A stretch of 64,000 bases of DNA from Thermothelomyces thermophilus ATCC 42464 (lineage: Eukaryota > Ascomycota > Sordariomycetes > Sordariales > Chaetomiaceae), in assembly GCF_000226095.1 (NCBI RefSeq), contig NC_016477.1:2914001-2978000 (forward strand), written 5' to 3'. Numbering within the stretch: the first letter of the stretch is position 1; the number at the start of each line of letters is the position of its first letter. Below, piece by piece: positions 1 to 11,560 of this stretch. Position numbers and translations under genes: made by a program. A model generated the notes under the pieces. It made no database searches, was not told the origin of the DNA, and saw nothing but the letters and a program-made list of their open reading frames with translations.

Positions 1-59
1 ATGTCCTGGGACTCCGGATCTGCCTGTCGACTATAGCTAGCTTCTTTATATCCGCTACC

Positions 60-590
60 CGGCTCCTCCCTGCTTTTGCTCAGTCTTAGGTCCAAGCTGT
101 CTTTCCGGAGTAGTTCCTTCCTGACCGTGCTGTACTGAAGATATAGAAACCCAGCGAAGACCAAGAAATCATAGAAGAATATTTTTATACCGAAGTTAAG
201 GCGTATTAACGGCTCAACCCCCTATAGGGCGCCATTATCCCCAAGTTTTACGGCCTTCTACGCTACAACGGAACAAGGGCTATACTTCTCGAGTATTTGG
301 GGGGCATCTCGCTGTCCGCGCCCGAGGGCGTAACCATAACCTTGGAGGAGCTGTCAAGTTTGCTACAGCTATACTACCAAGCATTCTACGCCTTTGACGT
401 ACATCAAGATAACGCTAACTTGTCAAACTTTTAACTTGTAGATAGCAAAATAAAGATACTGGATCTCAAGAGCGCTATATTTCATTACTCCGCAGATCAA
501 AGGGCAACTTTCCTGGCGTCGAGTGTTTGCTACCTAGCTAAGCACTATCTGTCTATACAGGTATATTATCGGGATCAGGGTTCTCTAGAA
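60..590 (+). pseudogene. Protein kinase-like gene fragment, broken
   Basis: One frame reads like a fungal protein-kinase-fold gene: DRAVLKI (a VLK-type beta-3 lysine motif), EVKAY, IPKFYG, RYNGTRAILLEYLGG (hinge-like), then YAFDVHQDNANLSNF (catalytic loop with the usual H-x-D region altered) and a DLKSA metal-binding-like motif near 460. The family is common in ascomycetes and normally lacks introns. Several in-frame TAA/TAG codons fall where Gln would fit, and FYAFDV where ALHAFGV is usual suggests His to Tyr, all of the CpA-to-TpA type. The 5' end may lie outside the window. The family call is from motif order only; substrate and role are unknown. Confidence 0.6.
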
Positions 591-647
591 GCAGCTTAAT
601 CCCTGGACGGTAAAGGTCTCTGACAAGGAGGGTAACAAAGAGTATAG

Positions 648-748
648 TAACGAGGAAGAGGAGACGAGGAGGGAGAGAGGGAAGGGCCGGGGGGAAGGAG
701 AGGGAGAGGAGAGAGGGAAGGGGGAGAGGGAAGGAGACAGGGGAGTAA
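648..748 (+). repeat. Purine-rich (GA) low-complexity tract
   Basis: About 100 bases made almost wholly of G and A on the plus strand with irregular GAGG and GGGAGA units. The translated reading frames over it are low complexity and I treat them as non-coding. Confidence 0.7.
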
Positions 749-1531
749 CAAGGGAGTCGAGCGCAGAGGCGAGACCGAGCGGGCCATCAGGCCAACCGGG
801 ACCTAGGACGAGGGAGATCCGGCGTAGCGAGGGCGTGGTAGAGGCAAGCGACCGAGGCGTACGAGATGACCAAGCCTCGGGGTTGCAGGTGGCTCGTGAC
901 TTACGCTGTAGTATGTTAACGATAGAGGTCTGGTGGCCTGGGCATAAGCAACCGCGAGGCAAACAACGGGTCTGAGACGACCGCGCGTATCAGGCAACTC
1001 GACGAGATGCCGCCTTGCTGTTGGTTGCGCCAGCAATAGGACGGCAAAGGAAAATTGCAATGCCTAAGGCATTAATTGGGCATTAACTTACGTCCTAACA
1101 CCCTATTCACCCCATCGCTGGGCCCTATTGCCGCACCTGTCTTCCGAGCAGCACCGCGTCTGTCGGCCTGCACAAAACGCCGAAGTTCAAGCTCCCCATC
1201 AACGGCTTAGAATTTGAAGACGATGGTGCAAATCCGCAATGCTATCCCTCCGCTGATATCCTTGGATCCTTCGGCCAGTGCGTGATAAACTTGCTGTGCT
1301 TGTGCTCGGTAAAGGTCGCGATCGATTCTGCCGGTAGTTCGCGGCCTTTATAACATCTAACCCCTTCCGTACCCGAACAGTTTCGTGATAATAATACCGA
1401 GCAACATAAACCGCACCTTTACAAGTCGCTTTTACTGTCCTGTGCTTTAAATATCTCCATTTTCTCTCCCCTTTATTTCCTTACTCTTTAGCCTTTTAGA
1501 ATCCGCAAAGACAGTTTGTCCTGACAACACA
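749..1531. other. No gene seen
   Basis: Mixed-composition DNA with short, overlapping open frames on both strands and no family resemblance. A pyrimidine-rich stretch near 1,455-1,500 precedes the open frame at 1,532 and could be the remnant of a fungal promoter. Confidence 0.4.
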
Positions 1532-2008
1532 ATGCATCCTCACGAGTTGGGCGGCCTGCCTCGAACTAGCCGCTTAACATTGCCGCACGTACCCGATAGC
1601 CTCCCTACGCCCCGCACAACTGAGGCAGCGAATCCCTTCAACCACTCAATACCAATACGAACAGCCCGCCCCATCCCGGTTTCTCCGCTCTGGTCCCAAG
1701 CTACACCATTCAGAGGCCCGTTGCCCCTCCCTCAGCTCATCCTGGCCCCCCAGGTAGATAGGGCACACCCCCTTCCTAACGGGGACACGACTGACCGAGG
1801 ACCTAATGAGGCAGAGGGTTGCCAAGTAGCAAAGCTGATCATGGCGATTCAGGGCCCAACTGATTATCCTTGCCTTCGCAACGTCGGTTTGTCTTGTCTG
1901 GCCTTCCCACGCCGTCGCGCGATTCGCTCCAGTGGTATCCCCCAAGAATCGTGTTGCATAGGGGAGCATCTCATTCTCGGTGACTTAACCCGCCTCCGCC
2001 ACAGCTGA
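1532..2008 (+). CDS. Possible hypothetical protein, 158 aa
   Basis: An ATG-initiated open frame of 158 codons that follows a pyrimidine-rich stretch and has a favourable CAACACA context before the ATG. The product is rich in Pro, Arg, Ser and Thr with no recognisable domain, signal peptide or membrane segment. A 107-aa frame overlaps it on the other strand, so the openness may be chance in GC-rich DNA. I do not recognise it; the upstream context is the only reason to list it. Confidence 0.2.
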   Translation: MHPHELGGLPRTSRLTLPHVPDSLPTPRTTEAANPFNHSIPIRTARPIPVSPLWSQATPFRGPLPLPQLILAPQVDRAHPLPNGDTTDRGPNEAEGCQVAKLIMAIQGPTDYPCLRNVGLSCLAFPRRRAIRSSGIPQESCCIGEHLILGDLTRLRHS

Positions 2009-2527
2009 TCCTGCTCGTTAGGGGTAAGTGCATATAAGTGGAGGCACTAATGTCATTCGGGGAGCACCCGACACAGCATTGGTTCGTACATCTAGCGAGA
2101 GCAAGCCGAGCTGCTTTGCACCAATGCTCCCTGTCTATCGCCACTGACCACGCCGATCTCCTGCAGGCGGGTCATCGAACCGAGATCCGGGGGTTAGGGG
2201 TTAGGGGGTTTGGCGAGGCGTTACCTCTTGCGAACAAAGCTAGTAGCGCAATGCCGATTCGCGTTGTCGACTGAGCGGGGCTCGAGGAGCACCCCAACTG
2301 GAGGCTCCTGCATAGGCAGGCACAGTGCCGAGTACTTCGAGCTACTAGGAAAGAGATTTGGGCGGCGATGCAGGCGTATGCCGTGTTGGGTGTGCAATAT
2401 CCTGGTGTCCAAAAGTATCTACTCGTACCCGCGACCCCTGATTTGCTTGCCCGCGGGCCAGATCCTGCCTGTCACTTGCCGTCGCGCAGACGATGGATAC
2501 CCTCGTCTCGGCTTGCCGCAAGACGAA

Positions 2528-2645
2528 GTTAGCGGGTAAGTAGAGCGTTCGAAGTGGTGTATCAGGCCGCGGTAAAGGACCCTTACGGACTGCTTGCTCA
2601 GGGGCGCCGGCCGCCAACAATGCGAGCGACTGGTGAAGGGTGTGT
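2528..2645 (+). repeat. Dispersed repeat B, diverged partial copy
   Basis: Shares about 105 bases with the better copies at 26,160-26,432 and 31,033-31,306, including AAGTGGTGTATCAG-like and GGACCCTTACGGA blocks. It is the most diverged of the three and lacks the first 120 bases of the others. Confidence 0.6.
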
Positions 2646-2950
2646 GCTTGCGTTGTTTCCGGTGTGTCAGGGGCTGCAAAGCCCGTCATCCGTAGCGAGA
2701 ATCGACGGAAGCGAGCCGTCAGCCACTGGTCAATAGGGTCACCTGTATTTGTGGTGCGGCAGGGACGGCCGCGAACAGATACGTCTCCGGGCTGCTGGCC
2801 CCATCAGCCACAGTTACTCTGTAGGTTTTGCCCTGTATGTGTCAATGTTTGTCTCATGCAGACCTAGGCAGGAGACATCTACGAGGCTTCTCCAGGCATT
2901 AATCTTGACAACCAGGGGCTCGGTTGGACACAGCACACCAACTGTGGGCC

Positions 2951-3113
2951 CCACAAAGCGACCCGGCCTCCCCGGGGGTTACTGCATCCGGTCGGGCGAA
3001 GCAGGCAGGCCAAGGTTGTGTTGTTGCTTTTCGCTGTAAAAACGAGCAAGGCTTCTTGCGTCAAGGCGTGAGCTGCGAAGAACGGTGCGCGGACAAGCGA
3101 CCGTCTGCAGGTC
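2951..3113 (+). repeat. Dispersed repeat A, copy 1
   Basis: About 160 bases that recur in opposite orientation at 18,792-18,957. Shared blocks include AGCGACCCGGCCTCCC, GCAGGCCAAGGTTGTGTTG and AAAAACGAGCAAGGCTT. Similarity stops sharply on both sides. It may be a short transposon or LTR fragment; I see no terminal repeats that would decide this. Confidence 0.7.
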
Positions 3114-4162
3114 ACGCACCAACATGGGAAGCTGTACATACCGAACCGGTAGGAACTGGTCAGCCGCCAATAGATCTAAGCGCAGAAGGGCCTGCCCTCT
3201 TGGCCTGCAGAGGGGAAGGCTTGGTCGATGTCTCCTTACCGCGAGGCTCTCACAGCGTGGACAAGATCAGCCATCCGGATTCCACGCCCCCTTGCACCTG
3301 CAGACCGTCAACAGGGGTTCCTCGTCAATTATTGCCGACCGCTGCAAGACACTGCCTCGGTGCAGAGGAGTTAATAGACGGCGCCATTGAAGAGATGACT
3401 GCCGCATTAGGAAACTGGAAGGATCAAACAATTACATCGGAGCCCTATTGGACACCTGGAGCTCGAGGCTTCACGTACTAGTTCGAGGGTGCAGCCTCCG
3501 ACACGACTTGACCGGCCTCACTTCGCTACGCTGCATACAGGGCCCTCCTCTCCAGACCGCATCCTTCGTGCCTTTTCCAAACCCGACATCGGCTGGTGGC
3601 AGCCGCCGGCTCTCTTTGCTTGCCATCCTTCGGCCCGATAACCACCAAATGCCTTATCCACGGAGGAGGCATGGAGCACCCCTCCAACCATCAGCCTGCA
3701 GCACTCGAGGCGGCAAATATGGCAGGGTTGGGAGAGAGTGTCTGCCCAGCAGGGGGTCCCTCGTCCTTATTTTGTTCTGTTCGTGGAAACTGCCTGCACG
3801 CGAAGGAAATGTAAGACTTCCAATTTCCGCCCTACATTCTGCGATGCACCACCATAGGCGCAACCGACGACACGGGACGGTATATGCATGTCGAAATCAG
3901 AAGAAGATCAAGGGGTTGCCGATGTTTGGGAAAGCCTTGTGGCTCTGGTTTTTAACTTCCCTTTTTAGACTTAAGCTAACTCCTGGTTGGTGTAACCAGT
4001 ATGCGAGTGTTCTCGACCAAGAAACACGATGTTCCGTACAGACGGAGAACCTAACACGCAAAATTGGCAAGGAGTGAATTGTCCATATTCTTCTCTGGAT
4101 GGCCCGCCTCAAACCGGCCGCCCGTCGCCGTAGTTACCAGGTGGCCTCCCCACGTCCTGCCC

Positions 4163-6206
4163 TTATCCCCGACACCATATAACCGCCAAGAAATTCTCGG
4201 ATGCGTACCCTGACTGCTCCAGCCCAACAGTCTCATCTTGGCCAGGGCCGGCAATGTGCCATTTCAACGGCGGATTATGTCGGACTTCCTCGTACTCGAC
4301 CGAGGCAACCAGTCCAGACCTCCAGCGTAGGGCTTGACGCCAGCTTGTAGTGATCCGTGGTTCGGTTGGCCTCGAGCAGCTCCCGAGAACATCGCTTGGA
4401 ACTTTGATGAGAACGAAGCCCCGAGGTTCGTGTTCACGGCTGAGCCTGGTGTATAACGACGCGAACGAGCGGAACTCCTGGGCTGTGGGGGTTTCAATGT
4501 GCTCATCTTGAGCGTGGACCGCAGTCTGGCCTGGCGTTGGGAACGGCTCATCTTGTACCGGGGGAGTCTCGTCCTGGTCCTGCGTTGTGGCACTCTGGTC
4601 TGGTTCGTCTTGTGTCTGGGGAGCCTGGGGTGCCCGCTCTTGGCTGGGCATCGGCACGGACAGGAGCGGCGTCCGAGGACCTGGCGAAGGGGGGCGACGG
4701 GATGGTAGGTCGATAGGAGTCGTGCCTTGGTCTGCGTCGGCTGCGCTGGCGGTCTCGGGCTCCTCCATCCTAGAGCTCGCCGTCTGTGCCTCCACGTCGG
4801 CAATGTCGCAGTCAACTAGAAGAGGGGGGGTTGATAGGTCACTAGACGCCATATCTCGGCTTGCGTCGAACTCATCTATTATATCAGGGCTTGCTACTTA
4901 TATCTCGTCGGCGGTACTAGGATCCGATGTTAGGAGAGACGCTAGTGTTCTATTCTCGTCGGCCAGGTTAGGCGCCACTTGGTAAGAGCCAGGTATACGC
5001 TCTTCGAGTAAGACTATTTTCGTGCCGAGTATCTCAAGACGGGTCTCAAACAGAGTATGGGCCTTCGTAATGCGGAGCAGGGCGGCCGCGATGTCGGCGG
5101 TGGCGGGCTCGACGTCGGCGGTGGCGGCCTCGACGTCGGCGGTGGCGGCCTCGACGTCGGCGGTGGCGGCCTCGACGTCGGCGGTGGCGGTCTCGACATC
5201 GGCGGTGGCGGTCTCGACGTCGGCGGTGGCGGCCTCGACGTCGGCGGTCGCGTCGGAACCTTGGTATTGCCGCCGCGCCGTCGCGTGCTGCTTAGGGCGG
5301 GGGTATGCTTAGGCAACCCGTGGGACGACCAAGTTCAATGCGAAAGCGGTCATAGTCTTCATCTTCTCGAATTCGTCCTTCAGGATCGCATATCCGGCAC
5401 GGATCTCACGAACAAGGTGCTCGTATCAACGCCTAACGCCCGGGCCGACCACCTATAATCTGGGTTGGTTCTACCCAAGACTTGTTAGGCAGGGGCTGAC
5501 AACGGCGCTATCTCCCTCGCGCCAACCGTCCAACCCCGCGCTCCTCCCTAATCGCTAGTCCTGTCGAATGTTTAACATTAACCGAAGGACGAACCCCTAT
5601 TCTATCTGCATCTACCAGCTTTAGAAGGGCGGGGAGGGTGATACCGGGGGGAGGGGACGACGCGCCTTTTTGGGCGGAAATATATACGTCGAAGAGGGCT
5701 GGGTTGATGCCATGGGCTTTAGAGAAGCGGTTTTCCCCGCCATCGAGAGGCCCTAACTTGGTTTGATCGCGGTCATCGGGAGCTTCCGGGGGAGAGCTGC
5801 AGGCCGAGTCGGCACCGGAGTGAGGGCCCGGACGGTCATCGTCGGACTCGTAGAATCGCAATGTGCATAACTGACGTGGCACTCTCCTAATGCCACTCTT
5901 ATTCTCTGACTCGGACGCTGACTCTAAGTCGTAACAATCGGAGCCTTAATACAAGTTAGTAGATCAATTTGCCATTGAAGCTTAGTTACTACCTTTAGGA
6001 AAGCACCCTTGGTGCTCTAGGAAGCTCATATTGTTGTCGTACATATCTTGGTGGCCTTGCAACATCGCCACCAGATCGAGGAGAGTCGCGAAGCGAGCCC
6101 GCGTTCGCGTGTTACGTCTGGAATTATAAGGTGGTGTCGCTAAGTTCGCGCTGGGAAGGAATTGCAGGGTCGAGGCGGCACGGTTGGTTATAAGAGAGTC
6201 GTCCAA
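4163..6206 (-). pseudogene. Unknown protein gene with heptad repeats, broken
   Basis: Read on the minus strand, long segments of coding-like frame follow each other: an N-terminal part (NLATPPYNSR, DLVAMLQGHQDMYDNN), an acidic Ser-rich part (DLESASESENKS, FYESDDDRPG), HGINPALFDVYISAQKG, a block FEKMKTMTAFALN, eight AATADVE-type heptads, then LEILGTKIVLLEERIPGSYQ, a Gln/Asp/Pro-rich stretch and SLYTRLSREHEPRGFVLIKV near the C terminus. Internal stops are mostly TAA/TAG. The frame changes once near 5,430-5,510, either an intron or a frameshift. No domain is recognised; a coiled-coil role for the heptads is a guess. Confidence 0.45.
5090..5257 (-). repeat. 21-bp coding minisatellite, 8 units
   Basis: Eight head-to-tail units close to GACGTCGGCGGTGGCGGCCTC (plus strand), the last one degenerate. 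On the minus strand, in the frame that joins both flanks of the unknown gene, each unit gives the heptad AATADVE, so the period keeps the frame. Confidence 0.9.
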
Positions 6207-6368
6207 ATAGGATGTAGGGGAATCTACGCGAACCAGGACATAGGATGCACTTTAGCAAAGGGTCGATGCGCAGACAGACGCCTTGCGAGGTACACGCCCG
6301 AGAGTGCACCAGGGCCTGGTCGTCCATCTCAGTCACCCCACGGCGTATGTTTAGTAGGAGAGCCCCTG

Positions 6369-6820
6369 CAATAGTAGATCTTGACCAGAACAGCAAAGGC
6401 GTCTCATGGACAACTCTTGGCATGCACGAGTGGGGACGGTTCGCGGCGTAGGGCGATCGTCGAGGGGAAGGGAATCTACGGAAGCCCGAGTGGTTTATGC
6501 ACAAGCCCCGATGATTGGTTACTCTACGCCACCCACTCCGATCCACAATCCCCGCAACCCCACCCCCACAAGTGCAACCGCACCCGCCAGGCCGACGCTG
6601 CCTTACCGGCCCGGGGAACTTCAAGCACGACCTATAAGCCCTAGGCAGCTCCTATCTCGCCCGGACCGCAATCACAAAACCTATACAAATTGCAACCTGA
6701 CCTTCCTCACTATAGAGCTGTCAAGTGCATTGCTCAAGCGAAACAAGGAGAAAAGTGTAGTATATACATAGATAAGACCGTCCGAGGTCGTCTTCGGATC
6801 ACAGCCGCCCCTTGTGGGCC
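6369..6820 (+). repeat. Dispersed repeat C, copy 1
   Basis: About 450 bases repeated in the same orientation at 9,705-10,160, from AGATCTTGACCAGAACAGC through CGATGATTGGTTACTCTAC and AGCGAAACAAGGAGAAAAG to a GGTCGTCTTCGGAT block. The two copies bracket the C2H2 gene at 7,308-8,959. The second copy has an extra stretch of roughly 25 bases near its 3' end. No terminal inverted repeat or target duplication was found. Confidence 0.8.
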
Positions 6821-7307
6821 AGCGGGGAGTAGAAGGTCCCCGGGGAGCGAGAAGCCAGCGGCGAGTAAAGGTATTAGAGCAGGGAAGAGATTAATTCATT
6901 TTCTTGCCGAGCTCGCAGCAATTAGAGTAAGGTACTCGAAACAAGGTGTAACACTTAAACTAGAGTCGAAATAGTAGAGCATACGCACCGTCCATCTAGC
7001 CCGCAAGCGCAAAAGTAAAACAAACAAGCATAACTGAAACAGGTATTCCTCCCACTAGTATGACTAGTACCTCCCCTCCCACCATGTTGACCATAACAAA
7101 CGTTAGTTTAAAAAGCCGCCCTCCCCAGATATAAACTCGCAACACATTTTAGCCTCCACGCTTGACTAAAAGAAAAAGAACAAGTGACTGTTTGGAAGTC
7201 GAATAGGAAATAGAGAAGCATTAAAAAAATATTGAAGCAGGAAGCGCAAAATCACGTTCAGACAGCCTTCCCAAGACCCTTTTTAAAGACTATACATTAC
7301 TCACTGC
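6821..7307. other. No gene seen
   Basis: AT-leaning intergenic DNA downstream of the C2H2 gene, whose stop codon lies at 7,308-7,310. Likely its former 3' flank; no open frame of note. Confidence 0.5.
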
Positions 7308-8959
7308 TCAGTGCATCCTGTCACCAAAGGGCAGGTCCATTACCAGCGTAGAGCCATCGACGCTGCTAGCATATCTGAGCTGTTCCGAGTCCAGAATGCT
7401 ATAGGGGGCATAAAGGACACCGTGCGTGCTGATGGCAACCGGCCCACCAAACACCGTGTGGGGTGGCGGCCCCGCTATGCTGTAGGTGGCTAGGTTGTTG
7501 AGGCCGTAGATAGCCTGGTGGTCGTGTTCCATAGCCATCGGCAGGTGTTGCGGCGGGGTGTGCATGTTTGGAAGGCCGTGGGGCAGGGGCGACATGGGAT
7601 AGGGGGCCGCTGAGTGGATGGTGCTGGTGTTGCTAGCTGTCGTGATGCTGATTGGGCTCGATGCCGGCAATGAGTGCTGTTGCGGCGGGTGCAGGAGTGT
7701 AACTCGCTTGACTTTGCAGCCCTTGCCGCGTCCCTTGATCCCCTTGTTTGCTAGGTTGTGTACCTCGATGACGTACCGCGCCATCTCCTTCTCTTCTTCG
7801 GACACCATATCCTGGTTCACCATGTTGGCTAGCTTGGCCTTGAAAGCTTCGATCTCCTTGGTATGGTAGGTATTTTGATGGTTCTATACATCGAGGTCAG
7901 TTATAGTTACTAGGTGCGGGCGCCATTAGGAGAAATATACCTTGAGATTCCCTTTTGCGGTGAAGTCCTTCTGGCAGTTTCCAAAGCGGCAGATCTACTT
8001 CGCTCTCAAATCCCGTTTGATGTGTGTACGAATGTGCGCTTTGACGTTCGACTGCTAGTAGAACCTCTTAGGGCACTGCGGGCATTTGTAAGGTATTTCT
8101 CCAGTGTGGCGGTTGATGTGTGACTATGGTAACATGTAAGACGTTGCTTGCTCTATGATATATTGGGAAGAAAGATCCTACCCTGAGGTTGGCACTTTGC
8201 GTAAAGCGACGGGGGCAGTAAGGACAGGCCTGATTGTCAGTACGATGGATCGGTCGTAAAGGGGAAGACGGTCCTTACATAAGGGCTCTCGCCAGTGTGG
8301 GATCGCTGGTGGGTTGCGAGGTTGTTCTTCTGGGCAAACGGCTTGGAGCACACATCGCAGTAAAACACCTTCTGTTTTACCTTGGCACGGCCCCTCTGAG
8401 TTTTTTTGCCCTCGCACCCTGGTTCTGCCTTGTCTGGCGCGCCGAGAATGTCACGCTTCTCCTCGATGATCCTGACGAGCGTGTCGATAGCCGTATTGAA
8501 CTGATGGATAGGAGCTCCTTGAGCCCGCTCGTTAGGGGTAACGGTCTCAGGAGTTGGCGAGTCTGAAGACGCCGATCTTACCTCGCTCTTGACGAAGGGC
8601 AAGGTATCAGCAGCCCCGGGGAGCCCTCCATCGGCACGAGGCTCCGCCGGTAGAACGCGCGGTTGCATACGCTCGAGGCACTTCTGGGACTTGAAAGGCG
8701 CATCCAGCATTAGCGGCTAGCCGTAGGGGTCGTATCCGCTGTACGAGACAGATATATAGCACTGAGGCGAGGCTGGGAAGGGCGCGGACGACACTAGGGC
8801 CGGAGTAGAGGGACCTGGAAGGAAGTGCTAAGCCGACTCTGGGCGTTAGGTATAGGCGGCGGCGGCGGTCTGGCAATTATAAGGCATCATGGCGGCGTGC
8901 TGAGGGTGAGGCCAGCGGGCCCAGCTCTCGAAGGTGGGAGGCAGATTCCCAGGGGCCAT
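7308..8959 (-). pseudogene. C2H2 zinc finger transcription factor, RIP-inactivated
   Basis: Four exons join in one frame: 8959-8279, 8229-8182, 8123-7941 and 7883-7308, about 495 codons from ATG to TGA. The three introns (49, 58 and 57 bp) keep GT and AG ends. Four fingers follow in order: YCDVCSKPF...H..H, CPYCPRRF...H..H, CPQCPKRF...H..H and CRFGNCQKDF...H..H, with all zinc ligands kept. The C-terminal NKGIKGRGKG motif and Pro/His-rich tail fit a known family of ascomycete C2H2 regulators. Expected role: nuclear DNA-binding regulator. Five in-frame stops, one TAA and four TAG, all suit Gln codons, and no frameshift is seen. Direct repeats (C) flank it. The start was chosen as the first ATG that begins the conserved-looking N terminus. 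Confidence 0.88.
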
Positions 8960-9451
8960 CTCGTACCCGGGATGAGGAGTTAGTATGAAACACAAGAAGT
9001 TCGCCCTAAGTATAAATGTAACAACTCTTAGAAGAAAGGAGCCTTGATCAAGACGACAGGACCGAGGGGCGTTGGGCTAGGGGAGAGGGCTATATCAGCC
9101 AACAGGGCGGCAGAGGTTTATGGTCCTTGGACGAAGTCAGTACTTCGGCTCGCTATATATTGCCAATCCTGAATTCCCTTGCCGGTCAAGAGCCATCCCC
9201 CTGGAAGCTAGGACACAGGCTAACGATCCCTTACCCGGAAACAAGGGAAACCGCTTAGGGCTAGCGCCGTCACCCTTGCCCCGTTGCTTTCGTTCTGGCG
9301 GGTCACATACTTCCATTGCAAAATCGTCGGTATATTTTGCTAAATAATGATTGCATTTTACAAGGACCGTGACTCCCTCCTGAGCAACTCCGACCAATCA
9401 GCTTCGTAAAGAAGCAACGGGTGGATTCGTAGATGGCAGGAGAGTTCTTGG
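8960..9451. other. No gene seen
   Basis: Former 5' flank of the C2H2 gene. An 86-codon frame on the minus strand (9,137-9,397) has no recognisable features. Confidence 0.45.
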
Positions 9452-9706
9452 CGCCGTAGGGGACGCGCAAACACGCCACCCAAGTCAGATCAGGTCGCAG
9501 CTAGAAATGAGCGTCATGGGGCGCATACCTGCTTGAGGGTCGTTTGCCATCCGGGGATGCCGGTCCACTCTCCGCAAAGCGCTCATGAGGGGCATGAGCG
9601 CGGTTCTCAGGCACAGTTTCATTTTCCGCCTGTCCATTCTCATCATCCCGACTTCAGCCATGGCCAAGAATGGAAATCTCCGGGTGAGCGTCCCGGGCCC
9701 TATAAT
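9452..9706 (+). repeat. Dispersed repeat D, copy 1
   Basis: Shared in the same orientation with 11,818-12,052: blocks GGGGATGCCGGTCCACTCTC, CATCATCCC and AGCCATGGCCAAGAATGGA. It ends exactly where repeat C copy 2 begins, so D and C may be parts of one composite element. Together with the second copy it brackets the first LaeA-like gene. Confidence 0.75.
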
Positions 9707-10160
9707 AGTGGATCTTGACCAGAACAGCATGGACAAGTCTTGGCATGTATGAGTGGGGACGGTTCGCGGCGTAGGGCGATCGTCGAGGTGGTTTATGTAC
9801 GAGCTCCGATGATTGGTTACTCTACACCATCCACTCCAATCCATAATCCCCGCAACCCACCCCCACCATGTGCAATCCCACCCCCACAAGTGCAACCGCA
9901 CCCGCCAGGCCGACGCTGCCTCACTGGCCCGGGGAACTTCAAGCACGACCTGTATACCCTAGGCGGCTCCTATCTCGCCCGGACCGCAATCACTAAACCC
10001 ATACAAGTTGCAACCTGACCTTCCTCACTATAGAGAGCTTAGTACAGTACTATAGAAAGAGCCGTCAAGTGCCTTGCTCAAGCGAAACAAGGAGAAAAGC
10101 GTAGTATATGTATAGATATAACCCTCCAAGGTCGTCTTCGGATTACAGCCGCCTCTTGTA
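9705..10160 (+). repeat. Dispersed repeat C, copy 2
   Basis: Second copy of the repeat at 6,369-6,820, directly abutting repeat D. Most differences between the copies that I compared are C/T or G/A transitions, plus one small insertion near 10,040-10,065. Confidence 0.8.
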
Positions 10161-10463
10161 GCTTGTAACAGGACCTGTTAACTGAGGTTACACTTGCGGG
10201 ATGAGTGTCAATCCGCCAGTGTTCAGCATCACTCCTCTGCAAATAGAAGCCCCACGCGCCCGAGCCACTAGACTCCAGGGTATAAATCGGCGTCTATAGA
10301 CGCTCTGGAGTCGGACAACGAAGGGTTTATGATTAGAAGTATAGAACCACCCAACTAAGGTAATCATAGAAGAAAATGACAAGGAGCGAGTTACAGATGG
10401 ACTAGCCCCAGGACAAGGCTTCCCAGACATCGAAAAGGAGAGAAAGTAGGAAACGCAGCGCTG

Positions 10464-11560
10464 CTAGACCTCTCTCCCAGGCTTCATTCCGAATGCTGTA
10501 AAGACAGGAAAGTACGCATGGACCTAGGGGTCCTGGAATTCTTTGCGGACCCAAGCGCATTGTACCAAGACCTTTTCCTGGCCCCAACCTAGGCCGTGCC
10601 TAAGCAAAGCCGTAGAGATAGTTTCAAGCTCTTTCGCAAAGGTCTCTAGAGACTAGAGCCTAAGCTTCCTCAGTTTGCCGTCTTTCGCCCAGCCGTTCGT
10701 AGGCTACTTCTGTTTAACAACCTCGACATTCGTAAAGCCCGCTTCAACAAGCATCTCTCGATACCAAGAGGCAAGATTGATAGGGCGGCCCATCTTGTCA
10801 GCAGCTTCGGCAAGAAGTCTTGCCCAGGTGAGCAGGTGGGAGTCACCCTTGAGACTCCTATCATCACACTTGGGCGTAAGGAGGATGTCCTTGACCTCGA
10901 AATACCCGCCGGGTTCAAGATGTCTAGCGTACGTAACGTTAGTCGAGCAATAGGAATTTATAGGGGTAATATACTAAAACGTCTGCTTGAAGATATTCGT
11001 AGGATCTTTAAAGCATCCACTTAGCATACGACCGTGGATGAAGTCAAAGGGTTTGCTCCACGTCCACTCCAATTCGACATCGTCGATCTAGAACTCGCAG
11101 AGTCGAGGCACCATTTTAGGCTAGATAGGCGAGATATCTACGCCGATCACATGCGCTTCCGGATGCTCATTAGCAAAGTCGATAGCCTATATGCCAGTGC
11201 CGGTGCCGATGTCAAGGACACGTTGAAATCGCTTTTTAGGACAGAGCAGTAGTTTTTTGTCGTATGACAATAGCTACTGCTCGTGAAGCATGTCGAGGCG
11301 CTCCTGCTCTTGCTCGTCGTTGGGCAGTGGGTACTTGTCGGGATTGTAGTATTTGCGACCTTCCTCTTCGACGACGGGTATATCGCTGGGCAATGTATAT
11401 ATCGACTGTCCATCCTAGGTCCATCATCAGTCCAGATGCTATAGGAAGGGGAAGGCGTCGTACCAAATCACCGAGTACGGAGTCCGTGTCACTGTCGCCG
11501 GACACCTGGTTTGTAACCGTTGACTCGTTGTCCTACATATCTGCTATCAGCAGAGTCGTA
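10464..11560 (-). pseudogene. LaeA-like SAM-dependent methyltransferase, RIP-inactivated
   Basis: Minus-strand translation gives the family in order: KYPLPNDEQEQERLDMLHEQ, the SAM-binding motif RVLDIGTGTG, HPEAHVIGVDISPI, DDVELEWTWSKPFDFIHGRM, HLEPGGYFEVKDI, WARLLAEAADKMGRP, and the C-terminal HAYFPVFTAFGMKP. An intron of about 57 bp with a GACTAAC branch site lies before HLEPGG; another probably near 11,450. Such enzymes are cytoplasmic or nuclear and related to the regulator LaeA; the substrate is unknown. Seven or so TAG codons interrupt it, at sites expected to be Trp (after GTGTGI; before PTNGW) or Gln (after SPI), and no TGA. Flanked by direct copies of repeat D. Confidence 0.85.

Larger units (their letters stand above)
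2009..4162. other. Repeat-bearing intergenic stretch, no supported gene
   Basis: Contains copies of two dispersed repeats (2,528-2,645 and 2,951-3,113). Open frames up to 209 codons occur on both strands (for example 2,924-3,481 and 3,448-4,077), but they overlap one another, cross repeat sequence and show no domain. I see no gene that can be defended. Confidence 0.4.

Noticed and set aside
585-1060. Minus-strand frames of 85-125 codons over the purine-rich tract.
   Set aside because: Ser/Pro/Leu low-complexity products created by the GA tract.
2924-3481. 185-codon plus frame.
   Set aside because: It crosses repeat A, overlaps other open frames and has no domain; likely chance openness in GC-rich DNA.
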